The translations under genes and the position numbers were made by a program. From Thermaurantimonas sp046299575 (GTDB lineage: Bacteria; Bacteroidota; Bacteroidia; Flavobacteriales; Schleiferiaceae), in NCBI RefSeq assembly GCF_046299575.1, contig NZ_JBKBHX010000007.1, forward strand, positions 1 through 64,000: a stretch of 64,000 nt of DNA. The letters run 5' to 3'. The notes under the pieces are model-generated. The model was not told the origin of the DNA. It did no database searches and saw nothing but the letters and a program-made list of their open reading frames with translations. Below, piece by piece: positions 60,495 to 64,000 of the stretch. Positions within the stretch are counted from its first letter, which is position 1. Each line of letters starts with the position of its first letter.

Positions 60495-61303
60495 GGTATC
60501 CAGATTTTTTGTGTGTTTAACATTGTTTGTTCATCAAAAATTACAAAGAGATGTATTCCGCTTTTTAAATCACTAACTTTTACAGTAGCTGAAGTTGTTT
60601 TTCCAAAGTCTTCTTTTTTTGCCAATCGACCATCTAATGTGAATATTTCAACGCGAGAAAAAGGAACAACATTTTCGATTTGAACAAATTCACTCTTGAC
60701 TGGATTGGGGAAAATTCGCACAGCTGGCGTTTTTGTTTCATTGAGTGAAACAGAACTTTCGCCTACTATTAAACTTCCTAGAATGGTTTGGTCGCCTGAG
60801 GTAGTTCCATTTCCGTTCACCGCATTAACGGCTGCGTAAATTGCAACTGCTCCAGTTCCGGCGGCAGGAGCTGTCCACTCTACTTGCCAGGTTCGGGCAT
60901 TATTTGATCCCTGCGTGCCTTGCGAAGTATGCGAAACATATCGATTGTTTATCCGTAGCTGTGTCTGATTGTTTAGTAGCGACCAAGTACCTACGTGAAT
61001 GGGATTTGTAGTATTCGTTTGAGCTGTGAGCATAAATCCAAATCTATTGAGGGTAGGGTGCTGGGCATTGATGGTTATTTGATATTTTGTTCCCGGTACA
61101 TAGCCAGTTGGAGGTATGTTGGAAGTTATGAGCGAGGTGCTGTTTGACGTTTGTCCACCATGACAACCAGAGCAGTTCATACCGTTGTCTATGGGTGCAC
61201 CGGTGTAACCTGTTGAAAAAGCACCATTTGAATTGGATTTAATCATCCCTGACAATAAAATCAGCAATGCAGTGGCTGCCGTGAGTTTGTATTTCTTAAT
61301 CAT
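60491..61303 (-). CDS. Choice-of-anchor V-type secreted protein with CxxCH motif and type A T9SS sorting domain
   Basis: 270 residues. A signal peptide (LTAATALLILLSGMIKS) precedes GAPIDNGMNCSGCHGG, in which C44-S-G-C47-H48 is a heme c-type motif. Residues 55-185 form a beta-sandwich domain like reeler or choice-of-anchor V, with W-rich YQITINAQHPTLNRFGFML and AGTGAVAIYAAVN. The last 80 residues are a type A sorting domain (VRIFPNPVKSEFVQIEN near 195-211, LDGRLAKKEDFG, LKSGIHLFVIFD). It should be surface-exposed. Its stop overlaps the methyltransferase start and its own start overlaps lpxK by 8 nt. Confidence 0.88.
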   Translation of the reverse strand: MIKKYKLTAATALLILLSGMIKSNSNGAFSTGYTGAPIDNGMNCSGCHGGQTSNSTSLITSNIPPTGYVPGTKYQITINAQHPTLNRFGFMLTAQTNTTNPIHVGTWSLLNNQTQLRINNRYVSHTSQGTQGSNNARTWQVEWTAPAAGTGAVAIYAAVNAVNGNGTTSGDQTILGSLIVGESSVSLNETKTPAVRIFPNPVKSEFVQIENVVPFSRVEIFTLDGRLAKKEDFGKTTSATVKVSDLKSGIHLFVIFDEQTMLNTQKIWIP

Positions 61304-62324
61304 AGGAAAGTTTTTTGGTAATAAGGTTTAAAAATTCAATTTTGTTTTCAATATCTACTGTAAGTTTAAGTACATAAATCGTGTTGTTAAACTTTTCAGC
61401 TAACACAGAGGGCAGTTTTACATACTCTTTGTCAGTCATTATGCATAGAGCGTCCTTTCTGTTGCAAGTTTCAAAAATTGCTTCCCATTCGCGATGGGAT
61501 ATTGGATAATGGTCTTTAAACAGAAATTTTTCTATGATTTTAAGATTCCATTGACTCAAAAAATTTAGAACATAAGATGGATTGGCTATCGTGGTAACAA
61601 TCACGACATCCCTTTTATTTTCTGGCAATGGAGGAAAGAAATAATTGTGATTGTGTGAAAAAAATATTGGGGCATTAGAATATTTCTGGAGAGAGGAGAT
61701 GATTTTTTCTTTTTCAGCTGTAGTCGCTGCCACTGGAGTCTTTGTTACTACGATGGCATCCACATATTTAGCTCTGCTTTTTACATCTCGAAGGGTTCCT
61801 ATTGGCCAGAGAGCATCTGCGCTAAAGGGCTGATTCCACGTTGTGAGTAAAATTTTTATATCAGGAACAATGGCACGATGTTGCAGGGCATCATCGAGAA
61901 TCACCACCTGGGTATCCGGAAATTTTTGCAGAATTTTTTTTACACCATCGACCCGCCTTTCGCATACTGCCACAGGAATGTTTGGCAGATTTTTTTTTAA
62001 CAATAAAGGTTCGTCTCCAACTTCCAAAAAAGCAGAAGTATCATCTACCCACAAGAATCCTTTTGACACTCGGCCATATCCCCTGGAGAGAATAGCAATT
62101 TTAAATTCATTGCTCAGTTCTTTTGTCAAAAAAAGAGTCATCGGTGTCTTTCCCGTACCACCTAGCGCAAGGTTACCAATTGCAAGGACTTTCGTTTTTT
62201 GGAAGTTTTCCGAAAAAAGCCATTTGCGATCGTATAAAAAATGCCTTAAGTAGATGAGGAATTTTAATAAAAAACTGACCGAAGAGAATAGGATTTTAAA
62301 AACTTTGTTATGCGATTTTTTCAA
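61296..62324 (-). CDS. lpxK: Tetraacyldisaccharide 4'-kinase
   Basis: Phosphorylates the lipid A disaccharide at the 4' position on the cytosolic face of the inner membrane. 342 residues. A hydrophobic N-terminal segment (about 7-26) precedes the P-loop GNLALGGTGKT (50-60), close to the family's expected position. AILSRGYGRVSKGFLWVDD near 74-92 and VILDDALQHR near 140-149 are conserved kinase motifs. First gene of the minus-strand run that ends in mtgA, and it diverges from the response regulator gene. Confidence 0.95.
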   Translation of the reverse strand: MKKSHNKVFKILFSSVSFLLKFLIYLRHFLYDRKWLFSENFQKTKVLAIGNLALGGTGKTPMTLFLTKELSNEFKIAILSRGYGRVSKGFLWVDDTSAFLEVGDEPLLLKKNLPNIPVAVCERRVDGVKKILQKFPDTQVVILDDALQHRAIVPDIKILLTTWNQPFSADALWPIGTLRDVKSRAKYVDAIVVTKTPVAATTAEKEKIISSLQKYSNAPIFFSHNHNYFFPPLPENKRDVVIVTTIANPSYVLNFLSQWNLKIIEKFLFKDHYPISHREWEAIFETCNRKDALCIMTDKEYVKLPSVLAEKFNNTIYVLKLTVDIENKIEFLNLITKKLSYD

Positions 62325-62348
62325 TGTTTAAAAATCTTTTGATACTTG

Positions 62349-62356
62349 TATTTTTG
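62349..62356 (+). promoter_or_regulatory. Candidate -7 promoter box for the response regulator
   Basis: TATTTTTG, a full TAnnTTTG match, 15 nt before the ATG at 62372. A -33 box is weak (TGTTTA about 20 nt upstream). Confidence 0.4.
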
Positions 62357-62371
62357 TGCGGTTTTTGAAAA

Positions 62372-62761
62372 ATGGCAAATAAAAAACAAATCATGGTGGT
62401 AAACGACGATCAGATACAAAATCTGATTTGTCGCAAAGTTTTCACAATGAATTTAGATGGGGTAGAAGTTCTTGATTTCGTAGATCCATCTGAAGCGTTA
62501 AAAGCAATTGTTGACAAAAGAGCTGAACCGAAATTCATTTTAGTAGATGTGAACATGCCCGGAATGAACGGTTGGGAATTTATTGAAAATGTAGAAAAAA
62601 ATGGTTTTGAATATCCTGTAGTAATGTTTACGGCATCTGTCGATGAAGAAGATCGCGAAAAGGCCAGCAAGACTAAAATGGTCAAAATGTTTCTTGACAA
62701 ACCTATGACCAAGGACAAATTACCCCTACTCGAACCGCTGCTGAATGGCGAACACGATTAA
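62372..62761 (+). CDS. Single-domain response regulator
   Basis: 129 residues, consisting of a receiver domain only, so no output domain is present. The acidic pocket is NDD at 11-13, phospho-acceptor Asp59 in ILVDVNMPGMNG, switch Thr87 in MFTAS, and Lys110 in FLDKP. Single-domain receivers relay phosphate or regulate a partner by binding. The orphan histidine kinase at 40788 could be a partner in principle, but nothing here shows it. Its last 17 nt overlap the next gene. Confidence 0.92.
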   Translation: MANKKQIMVVNDDQIQNLICRKVFTMNLDGVEVLDFVDPSEALKAIVDKRAEPKFILVDVNMPGMNGWEFIENVEKNGFEYPVVMFTASVDEEDREKASKTKMVKMFLDKPMTKDKLPLLEPLLNGEHD

Positions 62762-64000
62762 ATCGAAAATTCTATTTGTACTTCTTTGTAAATTATTCAT
62801 TTACAGCGCTTTTTCTCAGTCTTTTTCAGGTATTTTGATTGATGCTCAAACAGGCGAACGCCTGCCCTTCGGAAACATTGTTGTAAAAAATTCAAAGCGA
62901 GGTACTTCGAGCGACATTGAGGGGCGATTTCAACTAGTGCTTCTTCCTACGGATAGTGTGTTGATTTTTAGCTACGCTGGATACGAAAAATTAGAACTAA
63001 ACATTCGAAAAGCTTCTTGTACAGTCAATTGCACTATTGCGCTCAAGCCTACATCGCTCCTCATTGCTGAGGTAAAGGTGTATCCCGGTGAAAATCCTGC
63101 TCTTAGAATCATTAGTCAGGTGCGAAACAATAAAGACAGAAACGATCCGGAAGGTCTTGATTCGTATTACTACAAGGCCTACAATAAATTAGTTATAGCA
63201 TTTGATACCAACGATTTAAAGGTTATTAGAGATTCAATAAATCCAGAGAAAATCGATTCCTTTGCCCTCAGAGCTATTGAATTTTCAAACCGCCAATATC
63301 TCTTCCTCTCAGAGTCAGTATCTGAAAGGAGATATCTAAAGCCCAACAAAGTAAACGAAACTGTACTGGCTTCACGCATTTCAGGTATTAAGAATCCTCT
63401 CTTCAGCATACTAGCTACCCAGCTACAAAGTTTTTCGTTTTACAGAGATGAATTTGAACTCTTTAACATTACTCTTGATAATCCTATCTCAAAAAAAGCT
63501 GAAAATCAGTATTTTTATCTTATTGAAGACACCTTGTATGACAGGCCTGACGCCGATACTGTTTTTGTCATTTCCTTTAGACCCAGACCCGGGCACGAAC
63601 ACAAAAGCATGAAAGGGCTGCTGTACATTGCTACGCCCGACTATGCCATTGCTAATGTGATTGCTTCGCCCGCTAAACAACAGAATTTTTCTGTTTCCAT
63701 ACAACAACTCTACGAAAAAACTACGGGCAGGTGGTTTCCGATGCAGCTTAATAGCGACTTTAAAATTTTGAATGTCGCCATAAATGGCCTAAGTCTGTAT
63801 GGAAGCATGCGTTCGTATCACCGCGATATCAATCTTTCGCCGGGATTGAGACTAAAAGATTTTCGAAGCGTTGATATTAAAATCAATCCCGATGCAGGTG
63901 AGAAAGATAGCGTCTATTGGAGCCAGTTTCGTGCACACGATCTAACTCCGATGGAGGCAAGAACCTATGAATTCAATGACTCCATCGGTCAGGCACTAAA
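62745..64000 (+). CDS. DUF5686/carboxypeptidase-regulatory-domain outer-membrane protein, C-terminus cut off by window edge
   Basis: The frame opens with ATG at 62745 and stays open to base 64000 (about 418 residues). A signal peptide (KILFVLLCKLFIYSAFSQ) precedes a carboxypeptidase-regulatory-like beta-sandwich near 29-105 (LIDAQTGERLPFGNIVVKN, GYEKLELNIR). The following region fits DUF5686 (LRIISQVRNNKDRN near 124-137, YYYKAYNKLVI). Such proteins are often large TonB-dependent receptor-like barrels with an unknown ligand. The start overlaps the receiver gene by 17 nt, so the two are one transcriptional unit. Confidence 0.87.
   Translation, partial: MANTIKSKILFVLLCKLFIYSAFSQSFSGILIDAQTGERLPFGNIVVKNSKRGTSSDIEGRFQLVLLPTDSVLIFSYAGYEKLELNIRKASCTVNCTIALKPTSLLIAEVKVYPGENPALRIISQVRNNKDRNDPEGLDSYYYKAYNKLVIAFDTNDLKVIRDSINPEKIDSFALRAIEFSNRQYLFLSESVSERRYLKPNKVNETVLASRISGIKNPLFSILATQLQSFSFYRDEFELFNITLDNPISKKAENQYFYLIEDTLYDRPDADTVFVISFRPRPGHEHKSMKGLLYIATPDYAIANVIASPAKQQNFSVSIQQLYEKTTGRWFPMQLNSDFKILNVAINGLSLYGSMRSYHRDINLSPGLRLKDFRSVDIKINPDAGEKDSVYWSQFRAHDLTPMEARTYEFNDSIGQAL

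Overview
The window is chromosomal DNA from a member of the Bacteroidota, probably a gliding or surface-protein-rich lineage near the Flavobacteriales; the sequence alone does not fix the family. The evidence is type IX secretion sorting domains of both kinds (type B at the end of the 22338-24545 gene, type A at the end of the 60491-61303 gene), GWxTD, DUF2723, DUF2480 and DUF5686 proteins that are typical of this phylum, a lysyl-tRNA synthetase with the C-terminal extension seen there, frequent promoters of the TTTG / TAnnTTTG kind, and few recognisable Shine-Dalgarno sequences. There are 61 protein genes, two of them cut by the window edges, and two tRNAs. I see no rRNA, phage, insertion sequence, integrase or CRISPR array.

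Layout. 1-4229: a truncated secreted surface protein, an endonuclease III without its Fe-S ligands, a DUF2214 membrane protein and fumarase. 4230-8200: a repeat-bearing gap, a TMEM260-like DUF2723 membrane protein and an AT-rich gap. 8201-14002 (minus): a lipoprotein/RDD pair, then a GT2, MacB-like permease, GT4, RNase HII operon. 14103-15560: a secreted beta-propeller protein followed by a GC-rich stem-loop element. 15561-21662 (minus): a three-domain sugar-nucleotide enzyme, folC, an OmpA lipoprotein, lycopene cyclase and an unknown protein. 21808-29224: secreted and outer-membrane proteins, tRNA-Ser, a GWxTD protein, a lipid A type acyltransferase and an Mpo1-like protein.

29321-36319 (minus): lysS, tRNA-Asp, rsmE, rimK, rimB, a GT2, alanine dehydrogenase and tsaE. 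36447-42830 (plus): a DUF2256/DASH cryptochrome pair, malate dehydrogenase, an MsbA-like exporter and a TPR histidine kinase. 42834-48444 (minus): a GT39 transferase with a PAP2 phosphatase, a START-like protein, a GmhA-like isomerase, a hydrolase, and DUF2480/sufT/sufE. 48647-57201 (plus): a close run of nine genes from a TPR lipoprotein through a nuclease-fold protein, M48 protease, 2-oxoglutarate oxygenase and GT2 to a RibB with a degenerate GTP cyclohydrolase II half. 57235-62324 (minus): mtgA, maf, an MFS transporter, a methyltransferase, a T9SS cargo protein with a CxxCH motif, and lpxK. 62372-64000: a lone receiver domain protein overlapping a truncated DUF5686 protein.

Themes. Much of the window builds or decorates the cell envelope: lipid A (lpxK, acyltransferase), possible heptose precursor synthesis (the fusion enzyme and the GmhA-like isomerase), glycan transfer (five GT2/GT4/GT39 enzymes plus DUF2723), undecaprenyl phosphate recycling (PAP2), peptidoglycan (mtgA) and T9SS cargo. 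The rest is housekeeping: TCA enzymes, translation factors, folate, riboflavin and Fe-S assembly. Genes are tightly packed with many 1-4 nt overlaps. The best leads for something not well described are the three-domain fusion enzyme, the RibB-GCHII hybrid without zinc ligands, the cluster-less endonuclease III and the GC-rich element at 15.25 kb.
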